Assembly (NCBI GenBank): GCA_030762935.1
Contig: CM060893.1
Span: 14,700,897 to 14,764,896 of the forward strand
Length of the DNA stretch: 64,000 nt
Direction: 5' to 3'
Source of the DNA: Hymenopus coronatus
Taxonomy: Eukaryota; Arthropoda; Insecta; Mantodea; Hymenopodidae
Under the pieces are notes generated by a model, which did not search any database, was not told the DNA's origin, and worked only from the letters and a program-made list of their open reading frames with translations. Shown piece after piece: positions 50,701-52,604 of the stretch. Both the position numbers and the translations under genes were made by a program. Positions within the stretch are counted from its first letter, which is position 1, and every line of letters starts with the position of its first letter.

Positions 50701-52056
50701 CGATATACAGCTAGTAATAAAAAACGTTGCTTTCAAAATTGAGGATAGGATTGTTATACATTTCCTTCAAACATCTAGGGGAGGGGAGGCACATAAGATA
50801 TTGATCAAGATTAATATAAATTTGAAGCCTAAGAAATACTGTGATGCTTCAGATATCCATTCTGCAAATATTCACTAACATTTAAACAAACGAAAGCAAA
50901 TATCTCTAAAAAGTTAATGCTACAAAACTGCATAAATATGAGCTTTTTACAATGTTTCCAAAGGTCTGTCATCTTCTTAAATACAATTTTCTCTATCATT
51001 TATTGTTTTAGAAATGGTTAAAAACATTAAAAAAACAACAGTTAATATCTGAGAAATGGTTAAAGCTATATAATACAAAAAGAACTAACATAATTGTCTA
51101 TTTTACCAAGGACTTTATAAAAGTATATGCTTTTTAAGAATAATTTGTTGCAGGGATATAGAGAAAGTCATGTGAATGGTACACATCAGATTTTTATTAG
51201 CAAATCTTCATGTTATCTGACTCTTTCTTTTCCCAATTAGCTGGAAAAATTGTGGTCCTGGATCCAGTTTTATATCCTCATTTTTTGTTCCCTGACCACA
51301 AGAAGATAAAATGGCAACAGTAGTTGACATGTCAAACCATACTCCCAAATGTGTAACAAAAGACTATGTACTTACTACAGAGTATGCTATTGGATGTTAG
51401 TGAAAGGACCCTGTATATTATGCAGAGATGAGGAATACAGCTGTTCTTACCTGCCTTGCACATGGCTGTTTGAGTTTAATGTGGCCCTTGTAATCAAACT
51501 GTAACTTTGTCCCACAGTCTGCTGTTTTATGTCGTGTTACAACAGTCATGTCACTGAGCGCACAAAGAGAACTCAAAGCTTCACCTCGGAACCCAAATGT
51601 TTCAACTGAAGTCAAACCTTCAAATTCTTGCAGCTTTGATGTGTGATGTTTTAAGGCTGCAAAATAAATATTCAATATTAAGTTGTGTGCTATTGATAAG
51701 GACCGACACGAAAATACTAACTAGTGACTTACTAAGGCCCTCCATGTTTGACTCAGCAACTCCAGAGCCATTATCTATCACCTCCACAGTTTCACTTCCA
51801 TACTCCTTAAGTCTTACTTCAATGAATGTTGCACCTGCATCAAGACTGTTCTCTACCAACTCTTTCACAGCTGTTGCCAAATTCAGAATAACCTAGAAAA
51901 GAGAGCAGGTATAACTTTCCCAGTTTCTAATGCTGTACAATTATAAGTTAAAATGGTTGCAAACCTTACCTGTCCGGAACATATTTTATGTACCGAGTCC
52001 TTGCTAATGCTATTGATGGGCCTGCTTAGTTTGTCTGTATCCACAGGAGCATCCAT
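6678..52056 (-). CDS. PMS2: PMS2, DNA mismatch-repair endonuclease subunit (14 coding exons)
   Basis: PMS2 pairs with MLH1 to form MutL-alpha. This complex nicks the nascent strand in the nucleus after MutS recognises a mismatch. Spliced exons (minus strand): 52056-51970, 51892-51733, 51656-51451, 49693-49554, 45591-45483, 39383-39189, 34890-34726, 31212-30993, 28421-27700, 23208-23060, 20298-20198, 15552-15455, 12423-12274, 6761-6678. All phases match, giving 2586 nt and 861 aa (human 862). GHKL ATPase motifs are intact: [11 protein letters not shown] (E43, N44), DNGSGV (69-74) and GFRGEAL (104-110). The endonuclease motif DQHA-X2-E-X4-E is at 692-703, with the zinc-site motifs ACR (804-806) and CPHGRP (836-841). 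The linker (about 360-640) is divergent and S/T/V-rich. The first in-frame ATG has G at -3 and +4. Introns 8 and 12 appear to be GC-AG. The gene looks functional. Confidence 0.96.
6938..7092 (+). mobile_element. LINE 3'-end fragment (CR1/Jockey-like)
   Basis: The plus-strand frame reads [14 protein letters not shown], then [15 protein letters not shown], then SCKEWLKK. This resembles the conserved end of many LINE reverse-transcriptase proteins (YG...WG, then the KRAIR motif). It is short and truncated on both sides. A related fragment is at 33905-34556. It lies in PMS2 intron 13. Confidence 0.6.
7420..9170 (-). mobile_element. decayed Helitron helicase
   Basis: Minus-strand segments in several frames together make a PIF1-type Helitron helicase. 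In order they carry: Walker [10 protein letters not shown] (about 8680-8705), [18 protein letters not shown], Walker B-like [15 protein letters not shown] (8450-8490), [20 protein letters not shown], a domain with [11 protein letters not shown], and the C-terminal [14 protein letters not shown] and LYVACSRV motifs (7540-7680). Frameshifts separate the segments at about 8510, 8270, 8120, 7920 and 7720. The HUH replication-initiator domain is not visible. The element is inactive and sits in PMS2 intron 13. Its outer ends are uncertain; A/T-rich tracts at about 7090 and 9870 may be near them. Confidence 0.85.
9207..9430 (+). repeat. direct repeat, copy 1 (next to Helitron relic)
   Basis: It is a diverged direct repeat of 9488-9711. 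Both begin ttacactttaatatttt and share ggaaatttccttgaatc, cttcaaatatttc/tt, ccacgat(c/a)g, agcgct(a/g)cctg and ccaaaaatta. The offset is about 281 bp. It abuts the Helitron helicase relic and may be its subterminal or flanking sequence. Confidence 0.7.
9488..9711 (+). repeat. direct repeat, copy 2 (next to Helitron relic)
   Basis: Second copy of the tandem duplication described at 9207-9430. It is followed by sequence containing cgtttaggagttcagtgatg and a TA-rich tract, which may be an end of the Helitron or of a nested element. Confidence 0.7.
9890..11130. other. no supported gene (PMS2 intron 13)
   Basis: Intronic sequence without a recognisable domain, RNA gene or repeat family seen elsewhere in the window. 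Poly-T/poly-A runs occur at 10527-10537 and nearby. Confidence 0.4.
11136..11853 (+). repeat. repeat family A copy, 3' part shortened
   Basis: It starts at ttttactttctcta with the imperfect palindrome tatgtacaatgtacata, then agtattgtattccaccc, accccctgaat, a TG-rich stretch, ccaaacttggtatttaag, agggatgcgacacaaag and tttctgggaatagc. It ends in ggctagagaaagccatgtga and acacatcagatttttt. The central-3' block (tttgtcaactcc to tacttacaaggaag) is missing or replaced, so this copy is about 140 bp shorter than the full ones. Confidence 0.82.
12274..12423 (-). CDS. PMS2: PMS2 exon 13
   Basis: Residues 785-834 (50 codons, phase 0 at both ends). The acceptor is TTTATAG and the donor is TGG|GTAAGT. It codes for the strongly conserved [19 protein letters not shown] and VMIGTAL segment, part of the MutL endonuclease fold and zinc site. 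In this species the exon has two near-identical 14-nt stretches exactly 30 bp apart (12316-12329 and 12346-12359 on the plus strand, 12/14 identical). The adjacent intron holds a 30-bp minisatellite that resembles this part of the exon (see findings). Confidence 0.97.
12455..12600. repeat. degenerate 30-bp repeats next to PMS2 exon 13
   Basis: Diverged units of the same 30-bp period as the main array. The unit at about 12489-12518 (tttgctcagagctgtaccaa, then tcatgacag) matches the antisense of exon 13 codons for [10 protein letters not shown] at 25 of 30 positions by hand alignment. Other units here are weaker (atttattaaaagttgtacca). They begin about 35 bp from the exon 13 acceptor. Confidence 0.7.
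12923..13386. repeat. 30-bp minisatellite, about 15 units (PMS2 intron 12)
   Basis: Fifteen near-identical 30-bp units of the type atttactgagaatcatacta, then ttcatggcag, differ at few positions (c/t in tta(c/t)tgag; one unit has atcaa, one tcaga, two gagtt). Because 30 is a multiple of three and no stop falls in two of the frames, the array gives long artefactual open frames on both strands. It is not a CRISPR array, since there are no spacers. It lies in intron 12. Confidence 0.97.
13387..13670. repeat. degenerate flank of the 30-bp minisatellite
   Basis: The array continues as older, diverged 30-bp units: atttactgggagctgtacta + attatgaaat, then atttattgcgagttgtacta + atcaggacag, and further units to about 13665. 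The first of these two matches the antisense of the exon 13 block at about 21 of 30 positions, more closely than the homogenised central units do (about 19 of 30). This supports expansion outward from an exon-derived seed. Confidence 0.75.
14463..14718 (-). mobile_element. SINE family S2 (tRNA-derived)
   Basis: Minus-strand insertion flanked by a 13-bp target-site duplication with one mismatch (ctgagtgccctgt at 14450-14462, ctgaatgccctgt at 14719-14731). Read on the minus strand it has a tRNA-like head (ccgtggcagagtggttcaac, A-box-like; a B-box-like gtttgatcccaagc), a GC-rich body with the complement of aaaccggagtacccagaga, and an A-rich 3' tail (the T run at 14466-14492). It lies in PMS2 intron 12. 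Confidence 0.88.
15198..15436 (+). mobile_element. SINE family S3 (tRNA-derived), beside the exon 12 donor
   Basis: The head gatagtctggtggtggcgtg and tctgcctcacattca is A-box-like; catgtttgaatttcgctt is B-box-like. The body has gtgaattacctggat, gagaagacgaatgtcaagta, taactttaagctccatgga and tcattcatcatccataata. It ends in an A12 tail that stops 18 bp from the GC donor of PMS2 intron 12 (plus-strand orientation, antisense to PMS2). Confidence 0.82.
15455..15552 (-). CDS. PMS2: PMS2 exon 12 (GC donor)
   Basis: Residues 752-784, starting after TTTGCAG and ending LLFMLQ. The region RNWHFG to DELLFML matches the conserved KNWTFG...DELIFML block of PMS2. The only donor that keeps the frame into exon 13 (phase 0, next residues [10 protein letters not shown]) is CAG|GCAAGTCT, a canonical GC-AG type donor. 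No GT donor keeps frame at this position. Confidence 0.92.
16280..17257 (+). mobile_element. LINE 3' end with C-terminal CCHC motif and 3'-UTR hairpin
   Basis: An open frame from about 16280 to 17020 codes for the C-terminal part of a non-LTR retrotransposon polyprotein. It has [33 protein letters not shown], and a zinc-knuckle-like [17 protein letters not shown] near the end. The 3' UTR (17023-17257) carries a hairpin (tatgaccggt at 17181-17190, accggtcata at 17208-17217) and ends in repeats of taaa (ataaatacataaataaataaa). The element is 5'-truncated, with the RT catalytic core missing. It lies in PMS2 intron 11. The related fragment at 5005-5262 is from the same family. Confidence 0.85.
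17257..17415 (+). repeat. repeat family A fragment
   Basis: An internal piece of repeat A (ccaaacttgatatttaagta, aaggatgcaacagg, ccaaactaccctttacatgg, aaaaatggctct) directly after the LINE tail. Both ends are truncated. Confidence 0.7.
17405..18045 (-). mobile_element. LINE 3' end (CR1/Jockey-like)
   Basis: On the minus strand the frame 18028-17681 codes for a LINE C-terminus ([34 protein letters not shown], then [11 protein letters not shown]), a pattern typical of the end of Jockey/CR1-group ORF2. It is followed by an A/T-rich 3' UTR containing a TA tract and ending in the complement of aattgtatttatttacat. The reverse-transcriptase core is absent, so it is 5'-truncated. Confidence 0.75.
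18046..18550 (-). mobile_element. Tc1/mariner-superfamily transposase fragment
   Basis: The minus strand can be read, with breaks, as an N-terminal helix-turn-helix segment ([20 protein letters not shown]) and part of the catalytic domain ([18 protein letters not shown], then RIIGPIYYE and [10 protein letters not shown]), as in Tc1/mariner-superfamily transposases. Stop codons and frameshifts break it. No terminal inverted repeats are seen. It is an inactive fragment in PMS2 intron 11. Confidence 0.65.
19308..20162 (+). repeat. repeat family A, full-length copy
   Basis: One of the best copies. It starts atttttactttctctaaacg with a palindromic acgtacatagtgtatagag, then tattgtattccacccgaaaa, caccggaaatacatgtttta, a short TG run, taccaaacttggtatttaag, caaggatgcgacacaaag, aaaatggctctaacgatttt, tttacaggaatagcctc, and it ends gatgtagagaaagtcatgtg and gaacacatcagattttt. 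It ends only about 36 bp from PMS2 exon 11. Confidence 0.9.
20198..20298 (-). CDS. PMS2: PMS2 exon 11
   Basis: Residues 718-752 (starts phase 2, ends phase 1). The acceptor is TATTGCAG and the donor is ACAG|GTAGGTG. It codes for the [12 protein letters not shown] and [13 protein letters not shown] blocks, which match PMS2 just after the clamp-binding-like QKLVI segment that bridges exons 10 and 11. Confidence 0.95.
20640..22370 (+). mobile_element. Ty3/Gypsy gag-pol relic (interrupted by a SINE)
   Basis: The plus strand carries a gag CCHC zinc knuckle ([14 protein letters not shown], about 20821-20862) followed by degenerate protease/RT sequence. From about 21960 there are RT motifs: [42 protein letters not shown], and YLGDIIVGG where the catalytic YLDD is changed to YLGD (about 22288-22299). 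An S2 SINE sits in it at 21421-21637. Frameshifts and stops are frequent and no LTRs are visible. The relic is inactive, in PMS2 intron 10, and noticeably GC-richer than its surroundings. Confidence 0.85.
21421..21637 (-). mobile_element. SINE family S2 (tRNA-derived), inside the Gypsy relic
   Basis: Minus-strand copy with a shortened A tail (T run on plus at 21421-21427). It keeps the body complement of gagaacccagagaaaac and the head with acctagacggtttgcgg and accactcgcctctcacc. The head end is at about 21632. A clear target-site duplication was not found by eye. Confidence 0.8.
22371..23055. other. no supported gene (PMS2 intron 10)
   Basis: Nothing recognisable between the Gypsy relic and exon 10 apart from ordinary AT-rich intron sequence. 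Confidence 0.4.
23060..23208 (-). CDS. PMS2: PMS2 exon 10 (endonuclease motif)
   Basis: Residues 669-718. The acceptor is GTCACAG and the donor is CAT|GTAAGTA. It codes for [15 protein letters not shown] and then [12 protein letters not shown], the metal-binding endonuclease motif DQHA-X2-E-X4-E that marks incision-competent MutL proteins. All motif residues are present, so the subunit should retain nicking activity. Confidence 0.97.
23701..25281 (-). mobile_element. mariner-like element, split by a SINE
   Basis: The imperfect terminal inverted repeats (cgagggtcagctgataagtc at 23701; complement caacggtcggctgatgattc at 25281) are flanked by TA. The minus strand holds a mariner transposase: an N-terminal HTH with [36 protein letters not shown], a first catalytic D in TMDE, a second in [11 protein letters not shown], and a third in [13 protein letters not shown]. 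Frameshifts and an N-terminal stop make it inactive. An S1 SINE at 23976-24275 is inserted within the YSPD codons. Without the SINE and the 11-bp duplication the element is about 1.27 kb, normal for mariner. Confidence 0.93.
23976..24275 (+). mobile_element. SINE family S1 (tRNA-derived), inside mariner
   Basis: Full-length SINE of 300 bp flanked by a perfect 11-bp target-site duplication (tctggcgaata at 23965-23975 and 24276-24286). The tRNA-like head has an A box (tgtggtgtaatggttgccat) and a B box (ggtcgtgggttcaaaac). The body has tagcatggcttccttcgg, cctgtgtcgtagatttacag, cgtaaaagaacctcaagc and gaggcctctgagctaaatta, and ends in a short T-rich tail. The split transposase codons give the relative age: the SINE is younger than the mariner. 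Confidence 0.95.
25545..25635 (-). repeat. repeat family A fragment (3' end)
   Basis: Minus-orientation remnant of the family 3' end: tgcattcacttgacttttct, ttcttacaaaaacttac and tttacttctagctaa. Heavily diverged. Confidence 0.55.
25640..27660. other. no supported gene (PMS2 intron 9)
   Basis: About 2 kb without a recognised repeat, domain or RNA gene. Some purine-rich runs (for example 26261-26285) are present. It may hold single-copy intron sequence. Confidence 0.4.
27700..28421 (-). CDS. PMS2: PMS2 exon 9 (linker exon)
   Basis: Residues 428-668 (240 codons plus 2 nt). The acceptor is GTGTTTCAG and the donor is AAG|GTAACT. It codes for the flexible linker between the ATPase and endonuclease halves, rich in S, T, V, E and D, with no conserved domain for about 170 residues. 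It then enters the C-terminal domain with [25 protein letters not shown] and [13 protein letters not shown], matching human FRAKI...LRKEISKTMFAE. The amino-terminal [10 protein letters not shown] segment is not one I can match. Confidence 0.95.
28675..28800 (-). repeat. repeat family A fragment (3' end)
   Basis: Minus-orientation 3'-end remnant: gcattcacatgacctcctcc, ttattcttatgaaag and tatttacttcatttcaatcc. Truncated before the family core. Confidence 0.6.
28912..29178 (-). mobile_element. SINE family S3 (tRNA-derived)
   Basis: Minus-orientation copy. The T-rich tail side starts at 28912-28921, then ttaatgtcctttagcctggt, the body complement with ccatggagtttaaagttact, gtcttcttatgttgagg, and the head with gattcgaactcacgacctct and gcagacatgctaac. 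It is interrupted by a C9 tract at about 29073. It lies in PMS2 intron 8. Confidence 0.82.
29505..29725 (+). mobile_element. SINE family S3 (tRNA-derived)
   Basis: Plus-orientation copy. Head: gtagaggtcggtagcgtgtc, then aataggtcacaagtttgaat. Body: cttagggcgagttacctgga, tatcctgacaagatgaatat, aagtaactttaagctctatg. The end is A/G-rich. It sits about 330 bp from another S3 copy in opposite orientation. Confidence 0.8.
29848..29915 (+). repeat. repeat family A, 3'-end fragment
   Basis: A solitary family-A 3' end (gaatatgcttttaacaataa, tgtgttacagcgatg, gtcatgcgcatggaacaca), immediately followed by an S-poor T-rich stretch and then another truncated family-A copy at 29960. Confidence 0.65.
29960..30695 (+). 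repeat. repeat family A, 5'-truncated copy
   Basis: It lacks the 5' palindrome and begins near the aaaaacttttggaaaaagg block. It continues through a tgtgtgtgtgc stretch, caaggatgaaacacg, tggctctaacgattttgatt, tttctgggaatagtttc and catacaggaatttgtcaact to acacgtcagattttttt. Confidence 0.85.
30993..31212 (-). CDS. PMS2: PMS2 exon 8 (GC donor)
   Basis: Residues 355-428 (220 nt, ends phase 1). The acceptor is CTGATAG, followed by [12 protein letters not shown], equivalent to human TSLIGMFDSD, then linker sequence with [14 protein letters not shown]. Exon 9 needs one preceding base. The donor AAAAG|GCAAGTCT, a consensus GC-AG site, supplies exactly that phase (AGA AAA G|TT). The nearest GT candidate (AAA|GTAACC at 30966) gives phase 0 and an immediate stop in exon 9. 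Confidence 0.85.
31862..32620 (-). repeat. repeat family A, near full-length inverted copy
   Basis: Minus orientation. It begins aaaaatctgatgtgttccat and ends with the 5' palindrome (ctctatacactacgtacata, then ttagtgtagagaaagtaaaa). It carries all main blocks and an A-rich run at about 32490-32505. It ends about 70 bp from the long palindrome at 32690-32901. Confidence 0.88.
32690..32901. repeat. 212-bp spacer-free palindrome
   Basis: Two arms of 106 bp (32690-32795 and 32796-32901) are reverse complements with one mismatch that I can find (acgtg versus the complement of catgt). The centre is tttggtcgaccaaa, without spacer. The arm starts aattaaaatttagttgagtc. I see no open frame or relation to the repeat families in this window. 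It lies in PMS2 intron 7. It could form a cruciform, or be an assembly/read-chimera artefact. Confidence 0.95.
33000..33190 (-). mobile_element. SINE family S1, truncated and diverged
   Basis: Minus-orientation match to the body of the S1 SINE at 23976-24275: cagaggtctctttatcaggc, ttgaggttcttttacgaacc, ttaaatctatgacatgagac, tacttccctactgaaggaag. The tRNA-like head (higher coordinates) is missing or unrecognisable. Confidence 0.75.
33191..33900. other. no supported gene (PMS2 intron 7)
   Basis: AT-rich intron sequence. I see no recognisable repeat or domain. Confidence 0.4.
33905..34556 (+). mobile_element. LINE 3' end (CR1/Jockey-like) with TTTGA tail
   Basis: The plus strand reads, with breaks, as a LINE C-terminus: [42 protein letters not shown], then [21 protein letters not shown] 3' UTR follows and the end has a short tandem tail aatttgatttgatttgaat. 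5'-truncated, in PMS2 intron 7. Its motif order parallels the short fragment at 6938-7092. Confidence 0.82.
34726..34890 (-). CDS. PMS2: PMS2 exon 7
   Basis: Residues 300-354 (55 codons, phase 0 both ends). The acceptor is TATTTCAG and the donor is AAG|GTATGT. It codes for [17 protein letters not shown] and [14 protein letters not shown], the conserved MutL transducer-domain block with the VTPDKR lysine that completes the ATP site. Confidence 0.97.
35015..35150. repeat. possible tRNA-like SINE fragment (also near 50490)
   Basis: It contains gaggtcccaggtttgatttc, a B-box-like motif, and tgaatgtgtgtttattgagc. A similar order is seen at about 50495-50610 (gaggttccaggtatgatttg, then gttgtgtttattg). 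This may be a fourth, old SINE family. It is too diverged to define ends. Confidence 0.35.
35510..35845 (-). repeat. repeat family A fragments around a CA microsatellite
   Basis: The left part (35515-35612) is an inverted internal piece of repeat A (ttcttacagttcacttgtta, attcccagaaagtacaagat). The right part (35725-35845) resembles the family 3' end in minus orientation (gttacattcacatacattta, tttttggatctacctcat). Between them is a CA tract with cgcgcgtg at its edge. Confidence 0.55.
35656..35713. repeat. (CA)n microsatellite
   Basis: An uninterrupted run of about 28 CA units in PMS2 intron 6, preceded by alternating purine-pyrimidine sequence (catgtgtatgcatgcatgca, cgcgcgtgcaca). The whole stretch is a candidate Z-DNA-forming tract. 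It is flanked by repeat-A pieces, whose internal TG stretch may have seeded it. Confidence 0.95.
36158..37375 (-). mobile_element. Tc1/mariner-superfamily element, internally deleted
   Basis: TIRs begin ctgtcacaaagttttcaa (36158) and ctgtcacaacttttggga (minus strand at 37375), flanked by TA. The minus strand has an N-terminal HTH ([32 protein letters not shown]), [19 protein letters not shown], the first catalytic segment [13 protein letters not shown], then [19 protein letters not shown] joined to [12 protein letters not shown]. The stretch between HKARTTQEW and PSASPDLNP is shorter than I expect for this family, which suggests an in-frame deletion. Frameshifts are also present. Inactive, in PMS2 intron 6. 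Confidence 0.9.
37380..38100. other. no supported gene (PMS2 intron 6)
   Basis: AT-rich sequence with a G10 tract (about 37800-37810). Nothing else is supported. Confidence 0.4.
38105..38312 (-). mobile_element. SINE family S2 (tRNA-derived), head truncated
   Basis: Minus orientation. The A tail is on the left (T8 at 38106), followed by the body complement with ggtagagtttaatgcccgct, caccactttgtccacc, and the B-box region gggatcgaacccgggcc. The tRNA-like 5' end is cut at about 38312, where a repeat-A piece begins. Confidence 0.82.
38312..38765 (+). repeat. repeat family A, 3' half
   Basis: It starts in the middle of the family (caaggatatttatatgataa) and continues through attctggatgaattttgc, gagttgatcgtttttgaaat and acaggaatttgtcaac to gatgtagagaaagtcatgtg and gaacacatcaatttttttt. 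The 5' half is replaced by the S2 SINE. Confidence 0.82.
39189..39383 (-). CDS. PMS2: PMS2 exon 6
   Basis: Residues 235-299 (65 codons, phase 0). The chosen acceptor is GTTATAG, giving [16 protein letters not shown] second AG six bases downstream (CTCAG) could also be used and would remove two residues. The donor is AAG|GTAGGT. It codes for [20 protein letters not shown] and [13 protein letters not shown], the conserved GRSS/T-DRQFFFIN(R)RP motif of MutL proteins. Confidence 0.96.
39676..40829 (+). mobile_element. DNA transposon with about 30-bp TIRs, split by a SINE
   Basis: Terminal inverted repeats: left ccccgccgctgaaatcttgc + acttgacag, right the complement of ctgtcaagtgcaaggattca + gcggtgggg. 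Between the ends is a short plus-strand frame ([38 protein letters not shown]) that resumes after the SINE with an acidic [13 protein letters not shown] tract. The superfamily is not certain. No full transposase is present, so it is probably a non-autonomous or deleted copy. An S2 SINE is inserted at 40112-40363. It lies in PMS2 intron 5. Confidence 0.75.
40112..40363 (-). mobile_element. SINE family S2 (tRNA-derived), full copy
   Basis: Perfect 9-bp target-site duplication (tcagtgaat at 40103-40111 and 40364-40372). The minus strand has the head ggccgaatggttagaccact and a B box gggttcgatcccaagc, a GC-rich body, and an A-rich tail. It interrupts the open frame of the TIR element at 39676-40829. 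Confidence 0.93.
41000..41800. other. no supported gene; short local duplication
   Basis: No coding or RNA gene is seen. Around 41490-41585 a block with attataattccttata/g and caaag(a)gtattcaga is duplicated with about a 50-bp offset. The rest is unassigned intron 5 sequence. Confidence 0.4.
41808..42662 (+). repeat. repeat family A, full-length copy
   Basis: It starts tatttttactttctctaca with the palindromic cgtactatgtacatag, then gtattgtactccacccaa, agggccccctgtgtcc, a TG run, aacttggtatttaagtttaa, agggatgcgacacaaag, tttctgggaatagc, ttacaggaatttgtgaact and tacttacaaggaagcaagta. It ends gatgtagagaaagtcatgtg and acacatcagatttttt. Confidence 0.9.
42670..43640. other. no supported gene; loose tandem similarity
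   Basis: Between about 43020 and 43250 an AT-rich block with aatacattaaaat and cctttc(t/a)tgtgcaa recurs about four times at roughly 60-80 bp spacing, which suggests an old tandem repeat. The remainder of this intron 5 stretch is unassigned. Confidence 0.4.
43655..43858 (+). mobile_element. SINE family S3 (tRNA-derived), diverged
   Basis: Plus-orientation copy. The head is gtaggatagcaagtctgtct, with agatcttgagttcaatttgg B-box-like; the body has gggtgagttagccagg, tatcctgaggagactgtcaa, ataactttaagccctaaact and tcattcactatccaatataa. It is directly followed by a TG run and a repeat-A piece. Confidence 0.78.
43862..44275 (+). repeat. repeat family A, internal part
   Basis: It begins at the TG run (atgtgtgtgtgtgtgtgtgt) and continues through ccaaacttggtatttaagtt, aaggatgcgacacaaag, ctcaaaaatggctctaacga, tttctgggaatagctta and gagatagacaaaaactt. 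Both ends are truncated. Confidence 0.82.
44420..44770 (+). mobile_element. Penelope-like element fragment (GIY-YIG endonuclease)
   Basis: The plus strand reads, with breaks, as the C-terminal GIY-YIG domain of a Penelope-like retroelement: [12 protein letters not shown] at about 44540-44575, then [20 protein letters not shown] and [20 protein letters not shown]. The YIG half of the motif is lost. No reverse transcriptase is seen nearby. Inactive, in PMS2 intron 5. Confidence 0.72.
44850..45290 (-). pseudogene. decayed transposon-associated ORF fragment
   Basis: Minus-strand frames carry [40 protein letters not shown] and, after a stop, [20 protein letters not shown]. The pattern resembles the region next to hAT-like or BED/zinc-finger transposon proteins in insects, from memory of the family; I cannot confirm this. 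It is broken and clearly not part of PMS2. Confidence 0.4.
45483..45591 (-). CDS. PMS2: PMS2 exon 5
   Basis: Residues 198-234 (109 nt; starts phase 2, ends phase 0). The acceptor is CTATTACAG and the donor is CAG|GTGAGC. It codes for [20 protein letters not shown] and [13 protein letters not shown], aligned with the human RVSCTNQ...[22 protein letters not shown] segment. Confidence 0.96.
46340..46604 (-). mobile_element. SINE family S3 (tRNA-derived), full copy
   Basis: A perfect 13-bp target-site duplication (tgatggaatcttt at 46327-46339 and 46605-46617) defines its ends. The minus strand has the head gcccgcctgggtagtgtggt, a B box gtcgtgagttcgaatctc, the body with taagctccatgggccctgag and gatgaatg, and an A-rich tail. 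It is inserted in the decayed gene at 45730-48215. Confidence 0.95.
47300..47551 (-). mobile_element. SINE family S2 (tRNA-derived), full copy
   Basis: A perfect 11-bp target-site duplication (taaactgttgt at 47289-47299 and 47552-47562) defines the ends. The minus strand starts gagcgctgtggccgagtggt (A box), has the B box gggttcaatcccaagtg, a GC-rich body with the complement of ccggagtacccagagaaa, and a long A tail. It is the best S2 reference copy in the window. Confidence 0.96.
48616..49466 (+). repeat. repeat family A, full-length copy
   Basis: It starts catttttactttctctatac with the palindrome atactactatgtacacagta-like, then gagaaggtattgcattccac, caccagaaatatatgttttg, a TG run, accaaatttggtttttcagt, caaggatgcgacacgag, tttctgggaataacctc, cgtacaggaatttgtcagct and ttgcaaggaagcaagtaata. 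It ends gatgtagagaaagtcatgtg and gaacactaaagatttttt (end slightly changed). Confidence 0.9.
49554..49693 (-). CDS. PMS2: PMS2 exon 4
   Basis: Residues 152-198 (140 nt, phase 0 in, phase 2 out). The acceptor is TCTTTCAG and the donor is CAA|GTAAGT. It codes for [39 protein letters not shown] and STGVK, the MutL block GTTV..LF..LPVR.KEF. Confidence 0.97.
49720..51115. other. no supported gene (PMS2 intron 3)
   Basis: Intronic AT-rich sequence. A possible old SINE fragment (see 35015) occurs at about 50490-50610. Otherwise nothing is recognised. Confidence 0.4.
51122..51198 (+). repeat. repeat family A, 3'-end fragment
   Basis: Only the last 77 bp of the family: atgctttttaagaataattt, gttgcagggatatagagaaa, gtcatgtgaatggtacacat, cagattttta. 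The sharp right end at the family's usual terminus supports the end assignment. Confidence 0.8.
51451..51656 (-). CDS. PMS2: PMS2 exon 3
   Basis: Residues 83-151 (206 nt). The acceptor is TTTTGCAG and the donor is CAG|GTAAGA. It codes for [31 protein letters not shown] (GHKL motif III, 102-118) and the following strand with FDYKGHI. Confidence 0.98.
51733..51892 (-). CDS. PMS2: PMS2 exon 2
   Basis: Residues 30-83 (160 nt). The acceptor is TTTTCTAG and the donor is CTTA|GTAAGT. It codes for [20 protein letters not shown] (GHKL motif I; catalytic E43 and metal-binding N44 present) and [16 protein letters not shown] (motif II). Confidence 0.98.
51970..52056 (-). CDS. PMS2: PMS2 exon 1 (start codon)
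   Basis: Residues 1-29. The start is the first in-frame ATG (GACATGG, good context). It codes for a short non-conserved leader followed by [16 protein letters not shown], matching human IKPIDRKSVHQICSGQ. The donor is CAG|GTAAGG. An upstream in-frame GTG exists but is not needed. Confidence 0.96.
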
Positions 52057-52267
52057 GTCAAATTGCGAAATGGTTATACTTAGGCTCACAATGACAATCT
52101 AACGTCAACATACATAAGCGTATTATATTTACTACGAAGTATCCATTCTTCAGATTTCTATATATCATCTATATGTTTCCTTTTTCCCTCTCCAGCAAAT
52201 CTTGCTTCCCAATTCCATATAGCACTTTAATTTGCACATAGAAAACACTATACGCAAATCAATGCTT

Positions 52268-52312
52268 GTTGGACCAATTGCAGCTTTCTGCTTTCAGTTT
52301 TCCCGCTCCCGC
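52268..52312 (-). promoter_or_regulatory. candidate PMS2 promoter with E2F-like motif
   Basis: About 245 bp upstream of the ATG the plus strand has ttttcccgctcccgc (52298-52312), containing TTTCCCGC, an E2F-type consensus. An inverted CCAAT (accaatt) lies near 52272. Both fit a replication-linked repair gene, but the sites are short and untested. Confidence 0.35.
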
Positions 52313-52604
52313 ACTATATAAATGATAATCATAATTACAGCTTCGCCAACATTGTAGATGTTTCGCAAACGACGATGCAACTCGGCAGTATAAGCGGACA
52401 TAAAATTTAAGCGCTCCAAGTATAGTGGTTTGAAACTTACGTATTTAACTATATAAGGGATATAGGAAAGTAGGGCTAAGGTTTGCGTTATCGAGTTTTA
52501 AACAATTACAGCCTGCAACAGCAGGGAAGTGTATGCGATATTTTATTTTCAGAATTATAGTTGTCGAAAGCATTTGGTTTTGTAAAACATGACATTTTGT
52601 TACT

